From Stenotrophomonas sp. UBA2629 (GTDB lineage: Bacteria > Pseudomonadota > Gammaproteobacteria > Xanthomonadales > Xanthomonadaceae), in the NCBI GenBank assembly GCA_002359895.1, contig DEOB01000010.1, forward strand, positions 444,919 through 508,918: a stretch of DNA of 64,000 bases. Direction: 5' to 3'. Position 1 is the stretch's first letter, and every line of letters begins with the position of its first letter. This document shows positions 25,990-36,459 of this stretch, piece after piece. The notes below the pieces were generated by a model. That model did no database searches and had not been told where the DNA came from. It was given only the letters and a program-made list of their open reading frames with translations. A program made the position numbers and the translations under genes.

Positions 25990-26088
25990 CAAGGGACGCA
26001 GGCGAGCACCCTGCCGGCAGCCAGCGTTGAAGAAGACGCCTCCGTGAGTAACGGCGACGTACGTCGACTACGTCGCTTACGTCCGTGC

Positions 26089-26343
26089 TCATACTGCGTT
26101 GCCTACGACAACCGGTACCACGCGTACCGATTCGCAGTCATACACTTTTTCCAGCTGATGGCGCAGGGTTTCCGGTGGACGTGTGCCGCTGATGTCCATC
26201 TGCACATGCCAGCGCCCGGCATCGTCGGCAGTGCGATTGCCGGCGATGTTGCTGGGAGAAAAACCGCGGCGTTCGACCATGCCGATCACGCGCACCAAGG
26301 CGCCTTCGGCAGGCTTCAGCACCAGGTCAAGCCGGTATTGCAT
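26089..26343 (-). CDS. ilvM: Acetolactate synthase small (regulatory) subunit, ACT-domain
   Basis: An 84-residue single-ACT-domain protein (RLDLVLKPAEGALVRVIGMVERRGF ... VYDCESVRVV) typical of IlvM, which activates the IlvG catalytic subunit. The ATG at 26343 lies inside the 3' end of ilvG (17-nt overlap), so expression is coupled. About 99 nt separate it from ilvA; that gap has a run of ACGTCG-like steps but no supportable gene. Confidence 0.9.
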   Translation of the reverse strand: MQYRLDLVLKPAEGALVRVIGMVERRGFSPSNIAGNRTADDAGRWHVQMDISGTRPPETLRHQLEKVYDCESVRVVPVVVGNAV

Positions 26344-28054
26344 TGGAACTCTCCTGCGGTGCCCGGGCGTGGGCGGGGTTGCTGTCCAGCATGGTGCTGT
26401 TGGCATTGTTGGGCGGCACCAGCGGCCACACGTTGGCGCGGGCGTCGATGGCCACGTGCAGGAACGCCGGGCCGGGCGTGTCCAGCATCGCTGCCAGTGC
26501 ATCGTCCACTTCGGCACGCTGGGTGATGCGGGTGGCGGGGATGCCGAACACCTGCACCAGGGCGGCGAAATCCGGGTTGTCGGACAGGTCGATTTCGCTG
26601 TATCGCTCGGCGAAGAACAGCTCCTGCCACTGGCGGACCATGCCCAGCGAGGCGTTGTCCAGCAGCACGATCTTCACCGGCAGGCGGCAGCGGGCGATGG
26701 TGGCCAACTCCTGCACGTTCATCATGAAACTGCCGTCACCGGAGACCAGCACCACGGTGCGGTCGGGGCAGGCAAACTGCGCGCCCATTGCCGCTGGCAG
26801 ACCAAAGCCCATCGTGCCCAGCGCGCCGGAGGTCAGGTGATTGCGCGGATGGTTGAAGCGGCAATGCTGCGCCACCCACATCTGGTGCTGACCGACATCG
26901 CAGGCGATGACGGTGTCCGGTGGTGCCACTTCGCTCAGCCGCTTGAGCAGCGCCGGTGCGTAGATGTCCTTGCCCGGTGCGTCGTAACGCGCGGCGAACT
27001 TTTCACGGTTGGCGGCACAGCGTGCGCGCCAGCTGTTGCAGTTGCCGCGGATGCGGCTCAGTGCCTGCACACCGGTTTTCAGGTTGCCGGGGATGGCCAG
27101 GTCGGCACTGCGCAGCTTGGAGATTTCGTAGGCATCGGCATCCAGATGGATGACGCGTGCAAACGGGGCGAACTCGGCTAGCTTGCCGGTGGCGCGGTCG
27201 TCGAAACGTGCGCCCACCACGATCAGCAGGTCCGACTCCTGCACCGCCATGTTGGCGGCGCGAGTGCCGTGCATGCCCAGCATGCCCAGATACTGCGGGT
27301 GGCTGGCCGGCAATGCGCCCAGACCGCGCAGCGTCAACACGGTGGGGATGCCGGTGGCTTCGACAAACTCCCGGAACTCGCCCACCGCATCGGCAAGGCC
27401 GATACCGCCGCCGCCGTAGATGACCGGCTTTTCGGCAGCGGCAATCATTTCCACCGCCTCGGCCAGGCGCTGCGCGTCCGGCGCCGGCACCGGATCAACC
27501 GACGCCGGTACATGCGCGGGCAGATGCGAGGCATCGCCCAGCTGCACATCCTTGGGCAGGTCGATCAGCACCGGCCCGGGCCGCCCTTCACGGGCGACAC
27601 GGAAGGCTTCAGCAACCACCTGCGGCAGCTCGTCAACACTGCGGACCAGCCAGCTGTGTTTGACGATGGGCATGGTCATGCCAAACACGTCCAGCTCCTG
27701 GAACGCATCAGTGCCCAGCAGCGGCGTGGCGACCTGGCCGGTCAGGCACACCATGGGTACCGAGTCGAGCATCGCATCGGCAATGCCGGTGACCAGGTTG
27801 GACGCACCGGGGCCAGAGGTGGCCACGCAGACGCCTACCTTGCCACTGGCACGCGCATAGCCGTTGGCGGCCAGTGCCGCGCCCTGTTCGTGGCGCACCA
27901 GGATGTGCTTGAGGCTGGAATCCACCAATGCGTCGTAGAACGGCATGATGGTGCCGCCCGGGTAACCGAACAGCGTTTGCACGCCTTCGGCCTCCAGGGC
28001 CTGCGTCAGCCAGCGTGCACCATTGCGGGGTGCAGCTTGGGTGGGAGTGTTCAT
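26327..28054 (-). CDS. ilvG: Acetolactate synthase large subunit
   Basis: A 575-residue ThDP-dependent synthase forming acetolactate or acetohydroxybutyrate. The catalytic Glu lies in LVRHEQGAALAANGYAR. FAD/ThDP blocks are seen, and the GDGSFMMNVQELAT motif binds Mg-ThDP, with YPGGTIMPFYD at the N-terminus. It follows ilvC by 39 nt and overlaps ilvM. The ilvGM pairing is the usual Xanthomonadaceae arrangement. Confidence 0.96.
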   Translation of the reverse strand: MNTPTQAAPRNGARWLTQALEAEGVQTLFGYPGGTIMPFYDALVDSSLKHILVRHEQGAALAANGYARASGKVGVCVATSGPGASNLVTGIADAMLDSVPMVCLTGQVATPLLGTDAFQELDVFGMTMPIVKHSWLVRSVDELPQVVAEAFRVAREGRPGPVLIDLPKDVQLGDASHLPAHVPASVDPVPAPDAQRLAEAVEMIAAAEKPVIYGGGGIGLADAVGEFREFVEATGIPTVLTLRGLGALPASHPQYLGMLGMHGTRAANMAVQESDLLIVVGARFDDRATGKLAEFAPFARVIHLDADAYEISKLRSADLAIPGNLKTGVQALSRIRGNCNSWRARCAANREKFAARYDAPGKDIYAPALLKRLSEVAPPDTVIACDVGQHQMWVAQHCRFNHPRNHLTSGALGTMGFGLPAAMGAQFACPDRTVVLVSGDGSFMMNVQELATIARCRLPVKIVLLDNASLGMVRQWQELFFAERYSEIDLSDNPDFAALVQVFGIPATRITQRAEVDDALAAMLDTPGPAFLHVAIDARANVWPLVPPNNANSTMLDSNPAHARAPQESSNAIPA

Positions 28055-28093
28055 GCAGCGACCTTTGCCATGTGCGGGTGGGGGACCGCGGGA

Positions 28094-29068
28094 TTACGCG
28101 TTCTGACCTTGCAGCCAGACCATCTTGGCGCGCAGTTCCTTGCCCACCTTTTCGATCGGATGCTCCATGTCGGCCTGCTGGAACTTCTTGTAGTTCGGCA
28201 GACCTGCCTCGTACTCGGCTTCCCAGTTTTTGGTGAAGGTGCCGTTCTGGATGTCGGTCAGCACGTCCTTCATGCGGGCCTTCACCGAGGCGTCGATCAC
28301 GCGCGGGCCGCTGACGAAATCGCCGTACTGCGCGGTCTCGGAGATGAATTCCAGCATGCGGCTGATGCCACCTTCGTAGAACAGGTCCACGATCAGCTTC
28401 AGCTCGTGCAGCACTTCGTAGTAGGCGATTTCCGGCTGGTAGCCGGCTTCCACCAGCGTCTCGAAACCGGCCTGCACCAGCGAGGAAGCACCGCCGCACA
28501 GCACGGCCTGCTCGCCGAACAGGTCGGTTTCGGTTTCTTCCTTGAAGGTGGTTTTGATGATGTTGGCGCGGGCGCCGCCCAGGCCGGCGGCATAGGCCAG
28601 CGCCAGTTGCTCGGCCTTGCCGCTGACGTCCTGGTAGACCGCGTAGATGCACGGCACGCCGCGGCCGATTTCATACTCGCGGCGCACCAGCGCGCCCGGG
28701 CCCTTGGGTGCAACCAAGGCCACATCCAGATCGGCGCGCGGTTCGATCATGCCGAAATGCACATTCAGGCCGTGGGCGAACAGCAGGCAGGCGCCTTGCT
28801 TCATGTTCGGCGCCAGCACCTCGTTGTACAGCTTCTTCTGCACCATGTCCGGGGTCAGTACGGCGACCAGGTCGGCGTCCTTGACCGCTTCAGCCGGCGT
28901 CTTGACGGTGAAGCCATCGGCCTGCGCCTTGACCTCGGTGGGGCCGCCTGCGCGCAGGCCGACAACCACGTCGAAGCCGGATTCACGCAGGTTCAGGGCA
29001 TGGGCGCGGCCCTGGCTGCCGTAACCGACAACGGCGATTTTGATCTGGGGCAGTTCGTTGGTGCTCAT
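28094..29068 (-). CDS. ilvC: Ketol-acid reductoisomerase
   Basis: A 324-residue class I KARI that isomerises and reduces acetolactate with NAD(P)H. The Rossmann loop [19 protein letters not shown] is clear. Metal ligands are expected in the [12 protein letters not shown] and [14 protein letters not shown] blocks. It lacks the N-terminal YYDKDADL segment of typical class I proteins, and its cofactor loop reads [11 protein letters not shown] rather than the usual GLRKGS-type sequence, so cofactor preference is worth testing. First structural gene after the ilv leader/attenuator; AAGGAA lies about 11 nt upstream. Confidence 0.95.
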   Translation of the reverse strand: MSTNELPQIKIAVVGYGSQGRAHALNLRESGFDVVVGLRAGGPTEVKAQADGFTVKTPAEAVKDADLVAVLTPDMVQKKLYNEVLAPNMKQGACLLFAHGLNVHFGMIEPRADLDVALVAPKGPGALVRREYEIGRGVPCIYAVYQDVSGKAEQLALAYAAGLGGARANIIKTTFKEETETDLFGEQAVLCGGASSLVQAGFETLVEAGYQPEIAYYEVLHELKLIVDLFYEGGISRMLEFISETAQYGDFVSGPRVIDASVKARMKDVLTDIQNGTFTKNWEAEYEAGLPNYKKFQQADMEHPIEKVGKELRAKMVWLQGQNA

Positions 29069-29110
29069 GGTGCTTGGATTCCTTGCGATGAAGAGAGTCG
29101 TGCAGTGATT

Positions 29111-29145
29111 AAGAAAACGGCCGTCGCGTCAGGACGCGGCGGCCG
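29111..29145 (-). terminator. Second terminator-like hairpin before ilvC
   Basis: On the minus strand, CGGCCGCCGCGTC-CT-GACGCGACGGCCG followed by TTTTCTT: a 13-bp stem with one mismatch and a U-rich tail, about 45 nt before ilvC and downstream of the leader attenuator. It looks like an intrinsic terminator but sits inside the presumed ilv transcript. Confidence 0.75.
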
Positions 29146-29264
29146 GCTGGGGCAGGCAGATCGCAACGCGCGCGCAAGCGCAATGCTTGGCGGTCGAGGC
29201 GGTGAACGTGGATTGAGTGGGGTTGGTCGGGAACATGGTTTCAGATGAAATAGAGGCTGGAAAC

Positions 29265-29295
29265 GAAAAACCCCGCACCGGGGTCGGCGCGGGGT
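29265..29295 (-). terminator. ilv operon attenuator terminator
   Basis: On the minus strand, a strong hairpin of CCCCGCGCC / GGTGCGGGG type with GACCCC inside, directly followed by TTTTTCG. It begins about 30 nt after the ilvL stop. A GCGGGG segment inside the 3' part of ilvL (near 29340-29346) can pair with the CCCCGC 5' arm of the terminator, giving the expected antiterminator when ribosomes stall on the Ile/Leu/Val run. Confidence 0.85.
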
Positions 29296-29324
29296 CTTTT
29301 ATCGAATCTGGCTTTTCTTGCTTG

Positions 29325-29441
29325 TTACACGCCAGTTCGCCCCGCACCTGTTGTCTCGGTAATAAGTACGAGTACAAGAATCGACGCCACGGCGGAGGCC
29401 GGGGTCGAGGTCAGGCGGGCGGTGGTGTGGCGTTGCAACAT
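29325..29441 (-). CDS. ilvL: ilv operon leader peptide
   Basis: A 38-residue ORF, too short for ordinary gene calling, with ATG at 29441 and TAA ending at 29325. It carries the run I-L-V-L-V-L-I (codons ATT CTT GTA CTC GTA CTT ATT) at residues 21-27, exactly the three end-product amino acids of the operon it precedes. Downstream lie a terminator hairpin with a U-tract and an antiterminator-capable GCGGGG segment. This is the classic translation-coupled attenuation layout known for ilvGMEDA in enterobacteria and predicted for xanthomonad ilv operons. The upstream ribosome site is not obvious. Confidence 0.9.
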   Translation of the reverse strand: MLQRHTTARLTSTPASAVASILVLVLITETTGAGRTGV

Positions 29442-29703
29442 GAGACCGAGATAACCATCACTGCGATGGGCGTGTCAACGCTTACAGGTGTGATTGTCGG
29501 GAAATACCGGTCAAGCCGCGTCACAGCAGCTTGGTTGCCGTTGAAACTTGCTCTGTACCCAGCGCATGAGGCCGGTGAGTGCGCAGGAAATCCGCTTCAA
29601 ACGCCCGATCTGCCGCTTGTTGCCCTGCCGATGATTGAGTTGCGCCGCTTTTGCCGGTTTATCAGATGAGGCCGGCGTGGGCGGGCCTTTATCCGGGGGA
29701 TGT

Positions 29704-30525
29704 ATGGCAAACGTGGCGGAATTGGAAGCAGCACGGGCGGGGAGCGACCGTTGCGGGGTAAGCGGGCAGGAGTCGGGCCACGCGTTGGTGCGTCTGTTGG
29801 GCAGCTGCGAAGGATTGCCGTCGCCATTGATCTACCGCAAGGCCTGGGGCTTGCTGGGATTTCTGGCGTTGGAGGCGGACCGCTTGCACTCGCGCAGCAT
29901 GCTGGCGGCGCTGTTGTGGCCAGGGCTGAGCGAGACCTCGGCGCTGACCAATCTGCGGCAGGTGCTGAGCAACCTCAACCGCTATTGCCTGCAGGCATTG
30001 GGGCCGGGCGTGCTGCATATCGAACGGAGCGCGGTGGGGGTGATGCGGGGGGATCGTGCGCTGTTTGATATCGACCTGCTGTGGCATTCGCCGAGCCAGG
30101 CGATTGGGCTGCTGAACGAACAGCACCGCTTCCTGGATGGCATGGAAGATCTGGGCGGCCTGGATTTCCACAGCTGGCTTGAAGCCTCCCGACAGACGCT
30201 GGAAACCCAACTGCTGATCGCCGGTCAGCGCTGCTGCGACGCGCTGCTGGAAGAGCAGCGCTGGGAGCAGGCGCTGGAGGTGGCCCACACGCTCACCGCG
30301 CGGGATCTGTGGAATGAAGAAAACGCACGGCGGATGATGCGTGCCCATGCCGGCAGCGGCAGAAATGCAGCCGCGCTGAATGTCTACCAGAGCTTCGAGA
30401 CGATGCTGCGCACCGAGCTGGGCCTGGAGCCCTGTCATGAGACCCAGCAACTGCGGGCGCTGATCAGTGCCGGGTCGGTGCATGCGTCGCAGGCTCGGGA
30501 GTTGGAAGCGCACGCCATCGCCTGA
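29704..30525 (+). CDS. BTAD/SARP-like transcriptional regulator
   Basis: A 273-residue protein. The N-terminal OmpR-like winged helix (about 30-115, with RKAWGLLGFLALEADRLHSR and SALTNLRQVLSNL) is followed by a BTAD/TPR-like helical domain (about 120-255, ending LGLEPCHETQQLRAL). This is the two-domain layout of SARP/DnrI-type activators, better known from actinobacteria. The ATG at 29704 has a GGGGGAT site; a longer frame is less likely. It is transcribed away from the ilv leader, with about 260 nt of shared upstream DNA holding no other gene. Its target is unknown. Confidence 0.8.
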   Translation: MANVAELEAARAGSDRCGVSGQESGHALVRLLGSCEGLPSPLIYRKAWGLLGFLALEADRLHSRSMLAALLWPGLSETSALTNLRQVLSNLNRYCLQALGPGVLHIERSAVGVMRGDRALFDIDLLWHSPSQAIGLLNEQHRFLDGMEDLGGLDFHSWLEASRQTLETQLLIAGQRCCDALLEEQRWEQALEVAHTLTARDLWNEENARRMMRAHAGSGRNAAALNVYQSFETMLRTELGLEPCHETQQLRALISAGSVHASQARELEAHAIA

Positions 30526-30664
30526 GGGGCCGACGCTGGCGTCAGAGGGGAATGGCGGCACAGGTCAGTGGAACCGGGCAGTCTCCGCCGGTGTTGCCTG
30601 CGTGGCTGGGACTGTGGTCCGGCCATCGGCTATCGTTCGCGCAATTCTCCTCAGGTTTGGCCCC

Positions 30665-32374
30665 ATGCTCCGAACGACGACGCTTCTGCTTGGTCTGGCC
30701 GGCATGCCCTTGCTGCCGCTGCACGCCGCTGACCGCATCACCGGCCATGAATTCGCCACACGCTCGGAGGTCATCGCGCCGCATGCAATGGCCGCCACAT
30801 CGCAGCCGTTGGCCACGCAGATTGCACTGGATGTGATGAAGGCCGGCGGTTCGGCCGTAGATGCGGCCATTGCCGCCAATGCCGCGCTCGGCCTGATGGA
30901 GCCCACCGGCAACGGTGTTGGCGGTGATCTGTTCGCCATCGTCTGGGACCCGAAAACACAGAAGCTGCATGGCTATAACGGCTCGGGACGCTCACCGCGT
31001 TCGCTCACGCTGGCCGAGCTGCAGCGCCGCGGTTTGAAAGAGATTCCCGCCACGGGGCCGTTGCCGGTGTCGGTGCCCGGCGCGGTGGATGGCTGGTTTG
31101 CGCTGCATGAACGCTTTGGCCGCAAGCCGATGGCCGACAACCTTGCACCGGCCATCCGCTATGCGCGCGAAGGCCATCCGGTGGCCGAAGTCATTGCCTA
31201 TTACTGGGACCGCTCGGTGCCGAAGTTGTCTGCGCAGCCAGGCTTCACCGAGCAGTTCACGCTCAACGGCCGCGCACCGCGTAAAGGTGAAATGTGGCGC
31301 AACCCCAACCTGGCCAACACGCTGCAGACCATTGCCGATGGCGGCCGCGATGCGTTCTACAAAGGCACCATTGCCCACACCATCGGCGATTTCCTCAAAG
31401 CCAATGGCGGCTATCTGAGCTACGAGGACATGGCCGCGCATCACGGTGAATGGGTGGAGCCGGTGAGCAGCAATTACCGTGGCTACGATGTGTGGGAGCT
31501 GCCGCCCAACAGCCAGGGCATCGCGGCGCTGCAGATCCTCAACATTCTGGAAGGCTACGACTTCTCGAAGATTCCCTTCGGCTCGGCCGAACATGTGCAT
31601 CTGTTCGTGGAAGCCAAGAAGCTGGCCTTCGCCGACCGTGCGCGTTTCTATGCCGACCCCGCGTTTTCACCGGCACCGGTGCAGCGGTTGATCTCCAAGG
31701 AGTATGCAGCCCAGCGCCGCGCGTTGATCTCCATGGACAAGGCGTTGAAGGAAACGCAGCCGGGCACACCGAAGCAGCTTGAAGAGGGCGACACCATCTA
31801 CATGACCGTTGCCGACAGCGACGGCATGATGGTGTCGCTGATCCAGTCCAACTATCGCGGCATGGGCAGCGGCATGGCGCCGCCGGGGCTGGGCTTCATC
31901 CTGCAGGACCGCGGTGAGATGTTTGTGCTGCAGAAGGATCATCCCAACGGCTATGCGCCGGGTAAGCGGCCATTCCAGACCATCATCCCGGCATTCATCA
32001 CCAAGGACGGCAAGCCATTTGCGAGCTTCGGGGTGATGGGCGGTGCCATGCAGCCGCAGGGGCATGCGCAGATTGTGATGAACCTGGTGGATTTCGGCAT
32101 GAACCTGCAGGAAGCCGGTGATGCGCCGCGCATCCAGCATGAAGGCTCCACCGAACCTACCGGGCAGGCCACCGCGATGCGCGACGGCGGCGAGGTCAAC
32201 CTGGAGACCGGCTTTCCGTATGAAACCGTGCGCGGCCTGATGCGCAAGGGCCACCGCGTGGTGTTTGCAGATGGCCCTTATGGCGGCTACCAGGCGATCC
32301 AGCGCGATCCGCAGACCGGCGTGTATTACGGCGCGTCGGAAAGCCGCAAGGATGGCCAGGCGGCGGGCTACTGA
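30665..32374 (+). CDS. ggt: Gamma-glutamyltransferase
   Basis: A 569-residue Ntn-hydrolase precursor of periplasmic GGT, which cleaves gamma-glutamyl bonds of glutathione and related amides. A signal peptide (MLRTTTLLLGLAG...LHA) is followed by the GNGVGGDLF and PATGPLPVSVPGA blocks. The autocleavage/catalytic Thr lies in EEGDTIYMTVAD (about residue 375), which would split the protein into large and small subunits. The ATG at 30665 puts the signal peptide at the N-terminus; the longer upstream frame overlaps the preceding gene and is not secretory. Confidence 0.93.
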   Translation: MLRTTTLLLGLAGMPLLPLHAADRITGHEFATRSEVIAPHAMAATSQPLATQIALDVMKAGGSAVDAAIAANAALGLMEPTGNGVGGDLFAIVWDPKTQKLHGYNGSGRSPRSLTLAELQRRGLKEIPATGPLPVSVPGAVDGWFALHERFGRKPMADNLAPAIRYAREGHPVAEVIAYYWDRSVPKLSAQPGFTEQFTLNGRAPRKGEMWRNPNLANTLQTIADGGRDAFYKGTIAHTIGDFLKANGGYLSYEDMAAHHGEWVEPVSSNYRGYDVWELPPNSQGIAALQILNILEGYDFSKIPFGSAEHVHLFVEAKKLAFADRARFYADPAFSPAPVQRLISKEYAAQRRALISMDKALKETQPGTPKQLEEGDTIYMTVADSDGMMVSLIQSNYRGMGSGMAPPGLGFILQDRGEMFVLQKDHPNGYAPGKRPFQTIIPAFITKDGKPFASFGVMGGAMQPQGHAQIVMNLVDFGMNLQEAGDAPRIQHEGSTEPTGQATAMRDGGEVNLETGFPYETVRGLMRKGHRVVFADGPYGGYQAIQRDPQTGVYYGASESRKDGQAAGY

Positions 32375-32381
32375 GGGCTGC

Positions 32382-32431
32382 AAGCGTGGAGCATCTGCGT
32401 GCCGCGTGAACGTCCGCAGTGCTCCACGCTT
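32382..32431. terminator. Bidirectional terminator / cruciform between ggt and BCCT gene
   Basis: Perfect outer stem AAGCGTGGAGC / GCTCCACGCTT with an inner CTGCG / CGCAG pairing, located between two convergent stop codons. Confidence 0.75.
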
Positions 32432-32438
32432 TGGTCAA

Positions 32439-34022
32439 TCAGGGCTTGCTGTTGGTTGGCTCAACAACAGCGTCCACACGCGCTTCTTCCTGCGCGGCCT
32501 GCTCACGTTCGATCCACGCTTCAAGAATGTGCCGTGCGCGCTGCGCCAGACGACGTTGCCGGTTGTATTCGGCATCCAGCACCCGGTACAGCGACACCAT
32601 CACCAACACCATCAACACTGCAAACGGCAGCGCGGCGATGGTGATCATGCCCTGCAGGGCATCCAGTCCACCGGCCAGCAGCAATACCGCCGCGATCAGC
32701 GCAATCGCCACGCCCCAGGCCAGCTTGCGTGATGAAGGTGGGTCGCCGGCTTCGTCAGTGGACATGCTGGCAAGCACCAGCACCGCCGAGTCGGCCGAGG
32801 TGACGAAGAAGATCACCAGCAACACCAATGCCAGGACTGACAACAACAGCGGCATGGGCAGGCTGTCGAACATGGTGAACAACACCGTTTCATAGCCATT
32901 GCCCAATGCCTGCACCAGATCGGCGTGGCCAAACAACTGCAACCACAATGCGGTGCCGCCGAAGACTGAGAACCAAAGAAAGCCGAGCAACGTCGGCGCC
33001 AACACCACGCCGATCACGAATTCACGCACACTGCGGCCGCGTGATACACGCGCGATGAACGAGCCCACGAAGGGCGCCCAGGCAATCCACCAGGCCCAGT
33101 AGAAGATGGTCCAGTCGGCCACCCAGGTGCTGCCGGAGAAGGGTGACATGCGCAGGCTCATCGTCACCAGCTGGTTGAGGTAGGAGCCCAATGTGGTTGT
33201 GAAGGTGTCGAAGATGAAGCCGGTTGGGCCAAGCACCAACACCGCCATCAACAGCACGCCGGCCAGCATCAGGTTGGCGCTGGACAGCCATTTGATGCCC
33301 CGGTCCACACCACTGGTGGTGGAGAGCATGTACAGCACGAATGCGATGGCGATGACCGACATCTGCAGTGGTATGCCGGCAGGCACGCCAAAAACACGTT
33401 GCAGGCCGGCGGCGATCTGAATGGTGCCGAAGCCCAGCGTGGTGGCCACACCAATGGCCGTCGCGACCACGGCAGCGATGTTCACTAGCTTGCCCAACCA
33501 TCCGCGATGGTGGTGGCCGATGATGGGCTGCAGCATGTCGCTGATGAGTCCGCGTCCGTTGCGGTTGTATTGGAACCACGCCATCGCAAGGCCAATGAGT
33601 GCATAGATGGCCCAAGGGTGCAGGCCCCAATGGAAAAACGCGTAACGCATCGAGGCACGCGCGGCGTCCATGCTCTGCGGCTGCAGGCCTTCGGGCGGGG
33701 TAACGACATGGGAGATCGGCTCGGCAGCGCCCCAGAACACCAGGCCGATGCCCATGCCTGCGGCAAACAACATCGACAACCAGCTGGCGTGTGAGAACTC
33801 AGGCTCGGCATCTTCGCCACCGATGCGCAGGCTGCCGAAGCGGCCGAATGCCAGATACATCAGGAACGTCAACGTCATGAACACGATCAACAGATACAAC
33901 CAGCCGGCGCCACGTACCACCTGCGCAAGCGCGGTCTGCACGACGTCGTTGAAGGGGGCGGGCGCAACGCCAGCGATCAGTACCAGCAGGGCAACCAGCA
34001 CGATGGAGACACGAAACACCAT
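32439..34022 (-). CDS. BCCT-family betaine/carnitine/choline transporter
   Basis: A 527-residue, twelve-helix secondary transporter. It shows the Gly-rich helix AAGMGIGLVFWGAAEP (GxGxG typical of Na+-coupled betaine carriers such as BetP) and the family signature FYWAWWIAWAPFVG with aromatic substrate-cage residues. A charged C-terminal tail (about 470-527) could be an osmosensing region. It probably imports glycine betaine or choline for osmoprotection. The ATG at 34022 starts directly at the first hydrophobic segment. Single gene, convergent with ggt; substrate not certain. Confidence 0.9.
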   Translation of the reverse strand: MVFRVSIVLVALLVLIAGVAPAPFNDVVQTALAQVVRGAGWLYLLIVFMTLTFLMYLAFGRFGSLRIGGEDAEPEFSHASWLSMLFAAGMGIGLVFWGAAEPISHVVTPPEGLQPQSMDAARASMRYAFFHWGLHPWAIYALIGLAMAWFQYNRNGRGLISDMLQPIIGHHHRGWLGKLVNIAAVVATAIGVATTLGFGTIQIAAGLQRVFGVPAGIPLQMSVIAIAFVLYMLSTTSGVDRGIKWLSSANLMLAGVLLMAVLVLGPTGFIFDTFTTTLGSYLNQLVTMSLRMSPFSGSTWVADWTIFYWAWWIAWAPFVGSFIARVSRGRSVREFVIGVVLAPTLLGFLWFSVFGGTALWLQLFGHADLVQALGNGYETVLFTMFDSLPMPLLLSVLALVLLVIFFVTSADSAVLVLASMSTDEAGDPPSSRKLAWGVAIALIAAVLLLAGGLDALQGMITIAALPFAVLMVLVMVSLYRVLDAEYNRQRRLAQRARHILEAWIEREQAAQEEARVDAVVEPTNSKP

Positions 34023-34270
34023 GGAGGAGCTTCTCCAGTCAAAGGGATTGAGGGGAGCAGAGCCGGGGCTTGCAGGACAGCGGCATTGAACACAGCCGGC
34101 GGGCGCTTGGCGGGCCGGTCAGGAGGAAGGGGGCGATACCGCACCTTGGTGCAATCAGCACTAGCCTCACACCGCTGTTGGATTTTACTTAATGTGATGT
34201 CACGGTTTTGTTAGCAAAGGATGACATCGATGCCTCACACCGCTGGCATTGCATGTGGTCTAATGCCGCC

Positions 34271-34357
34271 CGAAGCGGGGGTACCGTGGCCAATGGGCTG
34301 CGGTTGAGACATACCCTTCGAACCTGATCCGGCTCATACCGGCGTAGGGAAGCTTCG
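34271..34357 (+). ncRNA. TPP riboswitch (THI element)
   Basis: The conserved thi-box elements are all present: GGGGGTACC, the GGTTGAGA core (variant of GCTGAGA), then ACCCTTCGAACCTGATCCGG and GGCGTAGGGAAGC. P1 is CGAAGC (34271-34276) with GCTTCG (34352-34357). It lies about 120 nt upstream of thiC, its usual target, and would shut thiC expression when thiamine diphosphate binds. A second GCTTCG at 34414-34419 can compete for the P1 5' strand. Further hairpins (34376-34389, 34425-34442) lie before the start codon. Confidence 0.96.
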
Positions 34358-34465
34358 TATGCCGCCAGTGCGCGCGCCCGTTTTCGGGCCGGTACTGAGT
34401 AGCGTGCGCCTTCGCTTCGTTCCGCCATGCCATCCGGCATGGACTTCGCACACCGTGTGGATTGA

Positions 34466-36355
<1,890 letters not shown>

Positions 36356-36459
36356 GCCCGGCACGGCTGCCTCCGCCAGCGGAGGCGGCCGCCGGTGCTT
36401 GACGCACGGCAACGGCAGAGCGTGCTAGCGTTCTGCCGTCAATAACTGGGGAGGTTGTC

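Noticed and set aside
29129..29236. Second leader-type peptide before ilvC as an annotated gene
   Set aside because: The ORF lacks a ribosome site and an Ile/Leu/Val codon run; kept only as an observation tied to the second hairpin.
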